DNA of 64,000 nucleotides from Bacteroidota bacterium (lineage in GTDB: Bacteria; Bacteroidota; Bacteroidia; AKYH767-A; OLB10), in NCBI GenBank assembly GCA_016699635.1, contig CP064983.1:2976001-3040000 (forward strand). The letters run 5' to 3'. Made by a program: the position numbers and the translations under genes. The notes below the pieces were generated by a model. The model was not told the origin of the DNA and did not search any database. It worked only from the letters and a program-made list of their open reading frames with translations. Below are positions 18,159 to 26,973 of the stretch, piece by piece. Numbering within the stretch: the first letter of the stretch is position 1; each line of letters begins with the position of its first letter.

Positions 18159-19231
18159 TTTATCTTTTGCAATAATAGTGATGCATTACATCCGCCAAAG
18201 CCGGATGCTGTTTTTAAGACAGTGTTTATTGTAGCAGAAGCAGCATCTTTTATCAAATTAAGCTCAACGGTTGTCCCTTTGTTATAATAACCGGCAGAAG
18301 GAAGTAATTTGTTTTCATGCATACAGGTTATGCATAAAGCTGTTTCAATAACACCGGCAGCCCCAAGTGTATGTCCTGTAAATCCTTTGAAACTGTTTAC
18401 CGGAATGTGTTGCATATTTAACCTGTTAAAAGCTATTGCTTCCATTTCATCATTAAACACTGTAGCTGTGCCATGTGCAGAGATAAAATCTATATCTTCC
18501 GTCTTAATGCCAGCCGAATTAAATGTTTTATTTATACTGCGAAATAATCCTTCGCCTGTTCTTGATGGTCCCGAAATATGATTGGCATCATTACTTGAAC
18601 TTCCACCTAAAAAGCAAACAGGTGTTGAAGTAAAAACATCTTTACTTGCAGATAATAAAACTGCACCGGCACCTTCACCTAAATTAATTCCTTTTCTATC
18701 ATTGTCAAACGGTTTGCAATGCTCATCACTAATAGCATAAAGAGATTGAAAGCCATAAACGATAAAGTCTGTTATCATGTCAATACCAAGTACAATTATA
18801 TTTTGATATTGTTTGTTTTCAATAAACGCTGCCGCTGCATTGATTGCCATGACGCCAGACGCACATGCATTGGAAATAATGAGTGGAAAATGTTTTAGTT
18901 TAAACTTCTCGTATAGGAATTTTGCAGGACTGATAATTGCATTTTCAAATCCTTTTGATAAATCGCCTTTGGTGGTACTGATGATAAGAAGAGTAGATTC
19001 TTCAGTAAGCAGATTGGCTTTCGATTTTTGCAATAATTGTTCAATAGTTTGTGCAGCTAATGTGTTAAAGTCCGGTCTGTTCTCTAAGTACATAGAACAA
19101 TAGAAAGACTCTCCCTTAAAACCATTTCCTGGTATCTTGCTAACACCTGATTTTTTTTCGGCAATCTTTTTAAAACAATCTACCACATTGCCATTAGGAC
19201 TAAGTATGGTTTCCGACCCTATGTATATCAC
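18155..19231 (-). CDS. Beta-ketoacyl synthase (second active KS)
   Basis: A 358-residue condensing enzyme, somewhat short for the family. The active-site residues are present: Cys123 in SNACASGVMA, His in SAHGTATVFNDE and His in GFTGHTLGAAG, with a SGFGGCNASL loop at the C-terminus. It is divergent from the other KS in the operon, suggesting a different step such as initiation or late elongation; this is inference. It lies three bases after the thioesterase gene and overlaps the KS-like gene, consistent with tight co-expression. Confidence 0.88.
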   Translation of the reverse strand: MIYIGSETILSPNGNVVDCFKKIAEKKSGVSKIPGNGFKGESFYCSMYLENRPDFNTLAAQTIEQLLQKSKANLLTEESTLLIISTTKGDLSKGFENAIISPAKFLYEKFKLKHFPLIISNACASGVMAINAAAAFIENKQYQNIIVLGIDMITDFIVYGFQSLYAISDEHCKPFDNDRKGINLGEGAGAVLLSASKDVFTSTPVCFLGGSSSNDANHISGPSRTGEGLFRSINKTFNSAGIKTEDIDFISAHGTATVFNDEMEAIAFNRLNMQHIPVNSFKGFTGHTLGAAGVIETALCITCMHENKLLPSAGYYNKGTTVELNLIKDAASATINTVLKTASGFGGCNASLLLQKIK

Positions 19232-19234
19232 TTG

Positions 19235-19663
19235 CTAATGTTTAATGCCTATAGAATTTTCCCATTCAATGTAAAATGGTGGTTTCACCAATTCCATTTC
19301 GCGCTCAACTACACTTAGAAATACCTGTGTGGTATGACCTTTAGCGCTTAATTTTCCTGTGGTTTTATTCAGGATGTCAAAATCAAACATAATTTTTGCT
19401 GATGGTGTAGGGTGAAATTTTGCTATTGCAACAACTTCTTCACCATAATTAATTGGCGATTTATGTTCAACAGATGATTTGACAATTGGAGTGAAAAAAC
19501 CACGATGATAAACATCAAGATAGGTGAGACCATATTTTATTCCGAATGCCTCGCGTGCATCTTCAAAAAAACGCAGATAGTTTCCGTGCCATACCACACC
19601 CATTGCATCGGTATCACTGAATCTTACTTTAATGGGAATTTCTACTTGTAAAAGTTGTTTCAT
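19235..19663 (-). CDS. Hotdog acyl-CoA/ACP thioesterase (4HBT type)
   Basis: A 142-residue YbgC-like hotdog protein. The signature RFSDTDAMGVVWHGNYLRFFEDARE has the catalytic Asp and the conserved Asn-Tyr. Thioesterases of this type are regular members of aryl polyene and flexirubin operons, where they would release or edit acyl-ACP intermediates. It overlaps the dehydratase gene upstream by four bases. Confidence 0.88.
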   Translation of the reverse strand: MKQLLQVEIPIKVRFSDTDAMGVVWHGNYLRFFEDAREAFGIKYGLTYLDVYHRGFFTPIVKSSVEHKSPINYGEEVVAIAKFHPTPSAKIMFDFDILNKTTGKLSAKGHTTQVFLSVVEREMELVKPPFYIEWENSIGIKH

Positions 19664-20076
19664 GCAAGAGCTATTTTCATTTCACATTCTACCAATAATT
19701 TCTCATTACAAGTATTTTTACCCTTTATTAAAAATATATTGCCAAGTGTGTTTGTAATTTCAACTGTTGTTAATATGGTTGTTCCATATTCAGGCAATTG
19801 GTGTACTGTAAGTTTACTGATAGAACCTATGTAACCAATAGATGGGCCTTCATTTTTTTGCTGACCAATAAATCCAAAACCTGCTGCACAGGTTTGCGCA
19901 ATATTTTCTATCAATGCCGGTTCTGTCAAATATCCATTTTCACTAAATATATTTTCTTTCTTTACCAGAAATGAACTTAAAAATCCTGATTCATTGGCAT
20001 GAATAAGATTGTCAATCATGACAAAAGGAAAGCGCTGTGGAATATAGTTTTCGATATTTACTTTTTCAATAATCAT
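19660..20076 (-). CDS. 3-hydroxyacyl-ACP dehydratase-like protein (FabZ/ApeP type)
   Basis: A 138-residue hotdog protein. It has the N-terminal QRFPFVMIDNL motif of dehydratases and the helix ALIENIAQTCAAGFGF with the expected catalytic Glu and Gln. The GHFPG His loop of FabZ is replaced by a different loop (FSENGYLTEP), as in the ApeP-like dehydratases. Together with the other hotdog gene at 13414-13770 the operon holds two complementary dehydratase types. Overlaps neighbours by four bases on both sides. Confidence 0.8.
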   Translation of the reverse strand: MIIEKVNIENYIPQRFPFVMIDNLIHANESGFLSSFLVKKENIFSENGYLTEPALIENIAQTCAAGFGFIGQQKNEGPSIGYIGSISKLTVHQLPEYGTTILTTVEITNTLGNIFLIKGKNTCNEKLLVECEMKIALA

Positions 20077-20942
20077 TCGCTGTAAAAATCGTAATAATTA
20101 AACCATTGTTCAGGATATTTTTTCACTTTTTTTTCCAATTCTTCACCATCCAAGGCAGCAATATCCTCCGGTGATTTCTTTTCAGTTATGGGTTTGGTAG
20201 CAATTAACTCATAGCGAAAATCATTACCTTTAAGAGCAAAAACAAAAGTGACGGGTGCATTAAAACGTGATGCCAGCAAAAACGGTCCGTAGGGAAAATG
20301 GGCTTTTTGGCCCATGAAATCTAATTGAATGGTTTTTGTACCCGGCAAGTATCTGTCACCATGCATGGCAATGAGTTCATTGGCGGCTAATGCATTATTA
20401 ACTTTTACAATATGGGAAAGGTCGTCCTTCACAGCAATTATGGAGAATTGCGAACCACCGGTGCTGTTATCTAAATATTGTTTTAGTTTTTTAGCTTCTG
20501 CATCAACCATCAGAACATGAATGGTTGAAGAAACTCTTGACTTGAGAAGGTTTCCGGCAGTTTCCCAGTTGCCAACATGGGCACTGATGAGTATGCCACC
20601 TTTTCTCTGTTCCTGCATTTCGACAAGAAATTTCTCGTTTTCAAAATTATGACTGAAAACATTGCCTTTTCCAAGTAAAAATGCTGTACGGTCAACTAAG
20701 GTCTGTCCTAAGTAGTAAAAGTTTTTTCTGCATAGTTTTTTTGCAACAACTTCATTGACCTTTAAGGCTCTTTGATAAAAATTTATGAGGATTTTCTTTG
20801 GTTTTGCTGCGAATAAAAAATAGTAGTAAGTAACAAATCGCAAAAGAAAATAGGCAGCCCTAACTCCACCATATTGAATCATGAAAACAAAAATGCGATA
20901 ACCTAAAACAGTGCCTCTGCTACGGCCGTCCCACTGTGCCAT
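20073..20942 (-). CDS. LpxL/HtrB-like lysophospholipid acyltransferase
   Basis: A membrane-associated acyltransferase of about 289 residues. I chose the ATG at 20942 (MAQWDGRSRG), four bases after the ACP stop; a TTG seven codons upstream overlaps the ACP. The HxxxxD-type catalytic motif is HVGNWE, and later HGDRYLPGTK and FPYGPFLLASRF match lipid A late acyltransferases. In polyene clusters this family probably attaches the acyl chain to its lipid or sugar headgroup. It could instead be the general lipid A acyltransferase, but the context argues for a dedicated enzyme. Confidence 0.85.
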   Translation of the reverse strand: MAQWDGRSRGTVLGYRIFVFMIQYGGVRAAYFLLRFVTYYYFLFAAKPKKILINFYQRALKVNEVVAKKLCRKNFYYLGQTLVDRTAFLLGKGNVFSHNFENEKFLVEMQEQRKGGILISAHVGNWETAGNLLKSRVSSTIHVLMVDAEAKKLKQYLDNSTGGSQFSIIAVKDDLSHIVKVNNALAANELIAMHGDRYLPGTKTIQLDFMGQKAHFPYGPFLLASRFNAPVTFVFALKGNDFRYELIATKPITEKKSPEDIAALDGEELEKKVKKYPEQWFNYYDFYSE

Positions 20943-20946
20943 TTTA

Positions 20947-21198
20947 TCAGGCCATAGCTGCAAGTTTGCGCTCTACAAAATTGTAGAAGTCTTCAAACGT
21001 GCTTATGCTTTTAAAATCTTCTCCGGAAGTTTTAAAACCGAAATTCTCTTCTATTACAACAACAAGATCAACATAGTCAAGACTGTCTAATTCTAAAGTA
21101 TCTTTCAGATTTTTCTGGTCTTCAATTAAAGTTTCATCTACTTCAAATTCTTCCGATAAAAAACGTTTTGTTGTTGCTACTATTTCTTCTCTGTTCAT
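20947..21198 (-). CDS. Acyl carrier protein (second of two, first gene of the operon)
   Basis: An 83-residue ACP. The phosphopantetheine serine is Ser39 in LELDSLDYVDLV, close to the DSLD motif of fatty-acid ACPs. It is the first gene of the 13-gene minus-strand operon, starting about 30 bases after a well-formed promoter. The sequence differs clearly from the ACP at 17288-17545, suggesting different partner enzymes. Confidence 0.93.
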   Translation of the reverse strand: MNREEIVATTKRFLSEEFEVDETLIEDQKNLKDTLELDSLDYVDLVVVIEENFGFKTSGEDFKSISTFEDFYNFVERKLAAMA

Positions 21199-21233
21199 TC
21201 AATTGGTAAAATAGGAGGGAGTAATATTTTTTG

Positions 21234-21264
21234 CAAAGATAATTTTTGATGAAGAAATATCAAA
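21234..21264 (-). promoter_or_regulatory. Promoter of the polyene-type biosynthetic operon
   Basis: On the minus strand TTTG (21261-21264) and TATCTTTG (21234-21241) are separated by 19 bases, a textbook Bacteroidota -33/-7 pair. The leader before the first ACP is about 30 bases. No other promoter of this quality was seen inside the operon. Confidence 0.75.
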
Positions 21265-21576
21265 GCATTTGTTCAATCAAGTTTTGTTTTTATGCAGCCA
21301 ATAATGTCATTTCTTCGTTCCATCTGTACGATTGTCAGAGTGAAATGTTACGTAGAATAGTATATTCAGTCCGTGATACTATGTGGATTGAATTGTATTT
21401 CTGTTGTAATTTTATAAACAAATGCGTTTGTCCAAAATTGATATCAATCATCCAAACTGACTTTAGTATGGCTTAAAAGTCTTGTAAATTAATACGATTA
21501 CAATTCACAACATTAAATTCTGTTCCCACTGGGGTTAAAACTTATTAACAATTTAAGAAAAAAGTATTTCTTACTT

Positions 21577-21584
21577 TACTTTTG
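21577..21584 (+). promoter_or_regulatory. -7 element upstream of the methyltransferase gene
   Basis: TACTTTTG matches TAnnTTTG exactly. It ends 22 bases before the GTG start at 21607 and so supports that start. I see no good -33 TTTG at the expected distance. Confidence 0.55.
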
Positions 21585-21606
21585 GGCGCATTAAACCTGA
21601 GCCAAA

Positions 21607-22515
21607 GTGTTAGCCAATATTGCCAAAAGAATTTTACCAGATGGTACCAGACAAATGGTATCGGATTTTTATTATGAGCAGAAACTATTTAAAGCTGCCC
21701 GGGCAATTGCAATGGTTAAAGGTCCCTCGGAAGTACTTGATGAGACATATTTTGAACCTTTATTTGACCAGTATCCTGTTGGTGATCCTGTGATGTATGA
21801 TGCCGTTTCAATAAGAGAAAGAGGGATTCAACGTGCCGAAGATTTAATCGGTATAATGCATAATTACACCAGGACATCATACAATAATATACTTGAATTG
21901 GGTGCCGGAGATGGCATGGTAAGTTCATCATTACAAGAACGTGGCAAGCAAGTTACAGCCATAGAATTCAGAGATGATGATTTTGACCAACGAGCACAGG
22001 AGTCAGGTGTGAACCTGATGAAAATGGATGCTGCCGAACTTCAGTTTGAAGACCATTCATTCGACTTTGTTTTTTCATATAACTGTTTCGAGCATTTTCC
22101 TGACCCACAAAAAGTATTTGAAGAATCACTGCGAGTGTTAAAGCCAGGCGGTTTAATGTTTATTCACTTTGCGCCTTTATATCATTCTCCTTATGGTGCA
22201 CATGCCTATAATAATGTTGGCATACCCTATTGTCAGTTTTTGTTTGATAAGCATTTTTTGAATAAGTGGATCAATACTCATGCTGATGAGAAATTCAATA
22301 TAGATGCAACGCTAAACCGATGGCATATAGACCAATTCAGAAAGTTGTTTAAACAGACTTACTGGGATAAGTGTAAAATTGGTTATTACAAAGAGTTTCG
22401 TTCTCCTTATTTTCTGGACTTGGTGATTAAACATCCGCAATGCTTCAAAAATAAAATAATGAGTATGGATGATTTAATCATCAGCGAAATAAAAGCAGTC
22501 TTTGTGAAACAATAA
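21607..22515 (+). CDS. Class I SAM-dependent methyltransferase
   Basis: A 302-residue protein with a Rossmann-type methyltransferase domain in the middle. It shows motif I ILELGAGDGMVSSSL near residues 96-110, an acidic end of the second strand (VTAIEFRDDD), DFVFSYNCFEHFPD and the post-motif LRVLKPGGLMFIHFAP. The N-terminal 90 residues and C-terminal 100 residues are family-specific. The start is a GTG, supported by the nearby promoter. The acceptor is unknown. It is divergent from the polyene-type operon, so a link to that pathway is possible but not shown. Its stop directly abuts the convergent VanZ gene. Confidence 0.85.
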   Translation: MLANIAKRILPDGTRQMVSDFYYEQKLFKAARAIAMVKGPSEVLDETYFEPLFDQYPVGDPVMYDAVSIRERGIQRAEDLIGIMHNYTRTSYNNILELGAGDGMVSSSLQERGKQVTAIEFRDDDFDQRAQESGVNLMKMDAAELQFEDHSFDFVFSYNCFEHFPDPQKVFEESLRVLKPGGLMFIHFAPLYHSPYGAHAYNNVGIPYCQFLFDKHFLNKWINTHADEKFNIDATLNRWHIDQFRKLFKQTYWDKCKIGYYKEFRSPYFLDLVIKHPQCFKNKIMSMDDLIISEIKAVFVKQ

Positions 22516-22911
22516 TTACTTGTTTCCAAGATTGAACTTCCATCGTCCACTTTTATCTATCAGTTTTTCAAAGAAAAGCACACCACATATTGCTCCCAAA
22601 CTGTTGGCTAAAAAATCAAACCAGCTACCACTTCTGTCTGTGTAAAAGTAGGATTGCATCAGTTCTAAACTCCCTCCATAAATAACGCCAATTGCTATTG
22701 CAATTAGATTATAAGAACTCACTCCCTTATAAATAAAAAGCCAGGCTCTTTTTAAGAGTAAAATGAGAATAAAAAATAATGTAAAATGAACCAATTTGTC
22801 CACCGACAACAAATCTGCCCATGAATAATGAGGCAAATTTTTACCGGGTATGGCACAAAGAATAAAAATGAATAAACCCCACATTAAGGGTGGGATATAA
22901 TGACGAATCAT
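22516..22911 (-). CDS. VanZ-family membrane protein
   Basis: A 131-residue protein with four predicted membrane segments. The VanZ signature elements are visible: DKLVHFTLFFIL, a GGSLELMQSYF segment and SWFDFLANSLGAICG (the DxxxN motif). VanZ-like proteins are widespread and rarely linked to teicoplanin resistance; biochemical function is unclear. It lies nine bases after gcvH on the same strand and is likely co-transcribed with it. Confidence 0.85.
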   Translation of the reverse strand: MIRHYIPPLMWGLFIFILCAIPGKNLPHYSWADLLSVDKLVHFTLFFILILLLKRAWLFIYKGVSSYNLIAIAIGVIYGGSLELMQSYFYTDRSGSWFDFLANSLGAICGVLFFEKLIDKSGRWKFNLGNK

Positions 22912-22920
22912 TAAAATTTA

Positions 22921-23301
22921 TCAGGCACCTGCAATGGCAGCATAGCCATCGGCAGAAAGAAGTGCACTAAGTTGTGAGGTGTCAGAAATTTTTACTTTAA
23001 CCATCCAACCATCACCATAAGGATCTTTATTTACACTATCCGGTGCATCAGTAAGCTTTGGATTTATTTCAACAATGGTACCATCAACAGGCATAAACAA
23101 ATCAGACACAGTTTTTACAGCTTCAACAGTTCCAAAAACTTCGTCTTTTTTCAAAGTTTCATTTAATGTGTTGATGTCAACATATACAATGTCGCCCAAC
23201 TCGCCTTGTGCAAAGTCGGTAATTCCAATTGTAGCTATGTCGCCATCTATTTTAATCCACTCATGTTCTTTGGTGTATTTCAAATCAGCAGGTAGGTTCA
23301 T
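22921..23301 (-). CDS. gcvH: Glycine cleavage system H protein
   Basis: A 126-residue lipoyl carrier that shuttles the aminomethyl group between the P, T and L proteins of glycine cleavage. It starts YTKEHEWI as typical, and the lipoyl-accepting Lys is in GTVEAVKTVSDL. The GDGWMVKVK segment near the C-terminus is also conserved. The gcvP and gcvT genes are not in this window, as is common in Bacteroidota. VanZ follows in the same direction. Confidence 0.97.
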   Translation of the reverse strand: MNLPADLKYTKEHEWIKIDGDIATIGITDFAQGELGDIVYVDINTLNETLKKDEVFGTVEAVKTVSDLFMPVDGTIVEINPKLTDAPDSVNKDPYGDGWMVKVKISDTSQLSALLSADGYAAIAGA

Positions 23302-23330
23302 ATTTATAATTTTATGTTGAATTGTTTTTG

Positions 23331-23338
23331 CAAAAATA
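23331..23338 (-). promoter_or_regulatory. -7 element upstream of gcvH
   Basis: TATTTTTG on the minus strand (CAAAAATA on plus) matches TAnnTTTG, 30 bases before the gcvH ATG. No clear -33 TTTG is seen upstream in the AT-rich spacer. Confidence 0.5.
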
Positions 23339-23364
23339 ATTTTAAAAATAAAGTTTTAAAAATT

Positions 23365-24667
23365 TTAAATCAGTTTGTATTTCTTGTAACCTTCAATAAC
23401 CTTGTTAGCTGCAATATCCCAACTGATGTCTTCAAGGTCTTTTTGTGCATATTTAACAACCTGCTTGTGGAGTGTGTCATTATCCAATAAACCAAGCAAA
23501 TATTCAGCAGCCTGATTGATATCCCAGAAATCAAATTTCAGAGCACCTGGAAAGCACTTCAGATACACCAGATTGTTTACTGATTACGACAGGCACATCA
23601 AACTGTACGGCTTCCACAGCAGAAAGTCCGAATGGCTCACTCACGGATGGCATACAGTAGGCATCAGCAATAGAAAGCAGGTAGCGTACTTTGTCTAAGC
23701 CAAGAAATCCTGCAAGATGAAAGCGATGTCCTATTCTGTTCTGAGCAACTTTTTCTAATATTCTGCTTTGCGCATCACCTGTGCCTGCCATGATAAAACG
23801 CACATTTTGATTTTTCTCTAAGACTTTGGCTGCAATATCTACAAAATATTCAGGGCCTTTTTGTCTTGTTAAACGTCCTACAAAAAGTACTATTTTCTCC
23901 TTATAAGGACTTTTACTCCTGAAAGGTTTCACCTCTCTGATGCCATTGTGTACAGGAAATATTTTTCTGTAGTCAATACCGTAATATTCATTAATGATAT
24001 TTCCGGTAAAGTTACTTACAGGCATGAGCACATCTGCTTCCTGCATACCTCTTTTTTCCATCTGATATACCCACCCTTGGCTGTTTACTCCGCCACGGTC
24101 AACTTCTAATGAATGGACATGTACCACCAATGGCTTACCACTTTGTTTTTTTATTTCCATTCCTGCCAACATGGTCATCCAGTCATGCGCATGGATAATA
24201 TCAAAATCCAATGTAAGTGCAAGACGTGCTGCGAGTTCACAAAAAACTGTTACCTTCTCAATAACATCACCACCATAAAGATCATCAATATGAAAAACTT
24301 TTGCATGACGATTGCCAATCTTTACTTCTTTCATGTATTGCGATTCAACATCAATACCCGGAATTTCGAAAGCTGCCTTTCTGTCTGTGTAGTATGGATT
24401 TAAAGCAGAAGGAATAAAATGTACATCTTCAAAAGTTTTGTATTCTTCTTTGTAGTTAACTTCTTTAAGTGTTCTTGAATCAATTGTATTAAGACCAATC
24501 AGGTTGAGGTCTTTAATAACAAAATCAGGATTACTCTTAGGGATAACCATAGACACTTTTGCATGTTTAACCATAGCCAGACATAGGTCATGACAGGCAA
24601 CACCCAGTCCACCGTTTATTACAGGAGGGAATTCCCATCCAAGCATTAAAACTTTTGGTTTCCGCAT
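23365..24667 (-). CDS. GT4 glycosyltransferase, glycogen-synthase-like (frameshifted)
   Basis: A cytosolic GT-B enzyme of about 430 residues. It has the N-terminal signature WEFPPVINGGLGVACHDL of starch/glycogen-synthase-like GT4 proteins, HAHDWMTMLAG, the C-terminal VLFVGRLTRQKGPEYFVDIA donor site, and the EPFGLSAVEA motif that binds the nucleotide. The frame changes at 23551-23553: one surplus base splits SEVLPGALKFDFWD, after which the last 70 residues continue in another frame. The substrate may be UDP- or ADP-glucose with a glycogen-type acceptor, but no other glycogen gene is present, so I leave the symbol blank. Confidence 0.85.
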
Positions 24668-24722
24668 AATTGTTAAAAATCAGTAAGAATACTGCTGAAA
24701 AATAATTTGATTTTTCAATGGG

Positions 24723-24730
24723 CAAAAATA
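24723..24730 (-). promoter_or_regulatory. -7 element upstream of the GT4 gene
   Basis: TATTTTTG on the minus strand (CAAAAATA on plus) fits TAnnTTTG, about 55 bases before the ATG at 24667. The -33 partner is not obvious. Confidence 0.5.
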
Positions 24731-24908
24731 GGGTAAAGAATGATTGAAAACTATTGAATTATTAATGTTTGATTAACAATAGTTGTTAAGAATAGAATTT
24801 AAGGGTTTACACATTCTGTTCTTGAAATTCAGCAGCTAATTATCATGTTATATGTGGTTAGATTCTTTAATTTCACGCCTTCGAATAAAACATTTTTTTT
24901 AACAGCAA

Positions 24909-26948
24909 ATGAGATTAAAAAATTATATTGCCGGACAGTGGGTGGAAGGCACCGGAAGTGGAACTCCATTGTTTCATGCAGTTACAGGAGAACAAATAGC
25001 CATAGCTTCTTCTGAGGGGTTAGATTTTAAAGCCATGTTAGACTATGCACGAACAGTGGGTGGACCTGCATTGCGCGCAATGACTTTTCATGAGAGAGCA
25101 AGAAAACTAAAAGCATTAGCCATGCACTTAATGGCTAAGAAAGAAATGTTTTATCAGTTGTCTGGTGCTACAGGTGCAACCCGCAACGATTCATGGATTG
25201 ATATTGAGGGGGGCATTGGGACCTTATTTGCCTATGCCAGTAAAGGCAGACGCGAATTGCCAGACGAAACTTTTTTAGTAGAAGGAAATATTGAACCATT
25301 ATCTAAGAATGGAACTTTTATCGGACAGCATATCTGTGTGCCTCTTGAAGGAGTTGCCATTCATATCAATGCTTTTAACTTTCCATGTTGGGGAATGCTT
25401 GAAAAACTGGCGCCAACAATTGTTGGTGGAATGCCTGCTATAATCAAACCTGCCACCGCTACTTCCTATCTTACGGAATTGATGGTGAAAGAAATTATTG
25501 CTTCAGGCATATTACCTGCAGGTGCCTTACAGTTGATTTGTGGCAGTGCAGGTGATATTTTAGACCATGTAAACTGTCAGGATATAGTAACTTTTACCGG
25601 AAGTGCAGAAACAGGAAGAATGTTGCGTCAGAAGCCTGCTATTATTGATAATTCAGTGCGTTTTACCATGGAAGCCGACTCTTTAAATTGCTGTATTTTG
25701 GGGCAGGATGCCTCTCCAGATACAGAAGAGTTTAAGCTTTTTATAAAAGAAGTTGCACGCGAAATGACTGCTAAGTCCGGACAGAAATGTACGGCAATAA
25801 GAAGAACAATAGTGCCTGCAAAATATGCTGATGAAGTGGCGACAGCGCTTAAAAAACGGCTGACAGATATTCGCTTAGGCAACCCTTCTGTTGAAGGAGT
25901 ACGCATGGGTCCATTGGCAAGTAAGAGTCAGGTAAAAGATGTAACAGCACAGGTAGCTAAACTAATGACTGTTTGTGATGTGGCTTTTGGTGATCTTAAA
26001 AATTTTGAAGTAACCGGTGCCGATAAAGAAAAAGGTGCTTTTATGCCTTCAATGCTTTTGTATTGCAAAAAACCATTGTCAACTGCAGAGCCACATGCCA
26101 TTGAACCATTTGGTCCTGTCACCACAATAATGCCTTATGATAATACTGGTGAAGCAATAACATTAGCTAAAATGGGTAAAGGAAGCTTAGTAGGTTCTTT
26201 GTTCACTGCTGATGATAATATTGCCAGACAGGTTGTATTGAATACTGCTGCCTATCATGGTAGAATGTTAGTTATCAATCGTCATTGTGCTGCAGAAAGT
26301 ACGGGGCATGGTTCTCCAATGCCACAGCTTATTCATGGCGGCCCCGGCCGTGCCGGTGGTGGCGAAGAAATGGGAGGCATCAGAGGTGTAAAGCATTTTA
26401 TGCAGCGAACAGCTTTACAAGGCTCACCTACAACACTTTCAAATATCTGTAATACATACCTGAAAGGTGCAGAAACATTTGAAGATATTATACATCCATT
26501 CAGAAAATATTTTGATGACCTTAAAATTGGTGACACATTAATCACACATAAAAGAACCATTACAGAAGCTGATATTGTAAACTTTGCCGGAATTAGTGGT
26601 GATAATTTTTATGCACATACTGACGAAACATCTCTCGAAGGCTCAATTTTTGAAAGAAGGGTAGCCCATGGTTACTTCATTATTTCTGCAGCAGCAGGTT
26701 TGTTTGTTGACCCAAAGAAAGGACCTGTACTTGCAAATTATGGATTGGATAGTTTACGTTTTACACAGCCGGTTTATGTTGGCGATACCATCCAGGTAAG
26801 ACTAACATGTAAGTCGAAAACCAAGAAAGAAGACCGTGAAGGGCAGGTGCCTCAGGGTGTAGTTGAATGGGATGTTGAAGTAACCAATCAACGTGGAGAA
26901 ACCGTAGCTGTTGAAACTGTTCTGACATTGGTGGCACGAAAAATGTAA
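24909..26948 (+). CDS. paaZ: Bifunctional oxepin-CoA hydrolase / semialdehyde dehydrogenase PaaZ
   Basis: A 679-residue fusion that opens the oxepin-CoA ring and oxidises the resulting aldehyde in aerobic phenylacetate breakdown. Residues 1-510 are an aldehyde dehydrogenase with catalytic Glu255 (FTMEADS) and Cys294 (SGQKCTA). Residues 530-679 are an R-specific MaoC-like hydratase with Asp565 and His570 in GDNFYAH. Both active sites look complete. No other paa gene is in the window, so the pathway must be encoded elsewhere, or the enzyme serves another CoA-aldehyde substrate. Starts with ATG after a long intergenic region. Confidence 0.93.
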   Translation: MRLKNYIAGQWVEGTGSGTPLFHAVTGEQIAIASSEGLDFKAMLDYARTVGGPALRAMTFHERARKLKALAMHLMAKKEMFYQLSGATGATRNDSWIDIEGGIGTLFAYASKGRRELPDETFLVEGNIEPLSKNGTFIGQHICVPLEGVAIHINAFNFPCWGMLEKLAPTIVGGMPAIIKPATATSYLTELMVKEIIASGILPAGALQLICGSAGDILDHVNCQDIVTFTGSAETGRMLRQKPAIIDNSVRFTMEADSLNCCILGQDASPDTEEFKLFIKEVAREMTAKSGQKCTAIRRTIVPAKYADEVATALKKRLTDIRLGNPSVEGVRMGPLASKSQVKDVTAQVAKLMTVCDVAFGDLKNFEVTGADKEKGAFMPSMLLYCKKPLSTAEPHAIEPFGPVTTIMPYDNTGEAITLAKMGKGSLVGSLFTADDNIARQVVLNTAAYHGRMLVINRHCAAESTGHGSPMPQLIHGGPGRAGGGEEMGGIRGVKHFMQRTALQGSPTTLSNICNTYLKGAETFEDIIHPFRKYFDDLKIGDTLITHKRTITEADIVNFAGISGDNFYAHTDETSLEGSIFERRVAHGYFIISAAAGLFVDPKKGPVLANYGLDSLRFTQPVYVGDTIQVRLTCKSKTKKEDREGQVPQGVVEWDVEVTNQRGETVAVETVLTLVARKM

Positions 26949-26973
26949 GGTTTTAGAAAAAAGATTAATATTG

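Larger units (their letters stand above)
21199..21606. other. Divergent intergenic region with two promoters
   Basis: About 400 bases between the ACP gene (minus) and a methyltransferase gene (plus). It holds promoters for both sides (21234-21264 minus, 21577-21584 plus). A 76-codon frame at 21246-21476 has Cys-rich, atypical composition and no ribosome-binding context, so I do not call it a gene. The middle (21280-21540) shows nothing I can assign. Confidence 0.6.

Noticed and set aside
21246..21476. 76-codon open frame in the divergent promoter region
   Set aside because: Cys-rich odd composition, overlaps the operon promoter, no ribosome-binding context or recognisable domain.
22516..22911. 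Glycopeptide resistance gene from the VanZ match
   Set aside because: VanZ-like proteins are common housekeeping-type membrane proteins here; no vanHAX or regulators are present.
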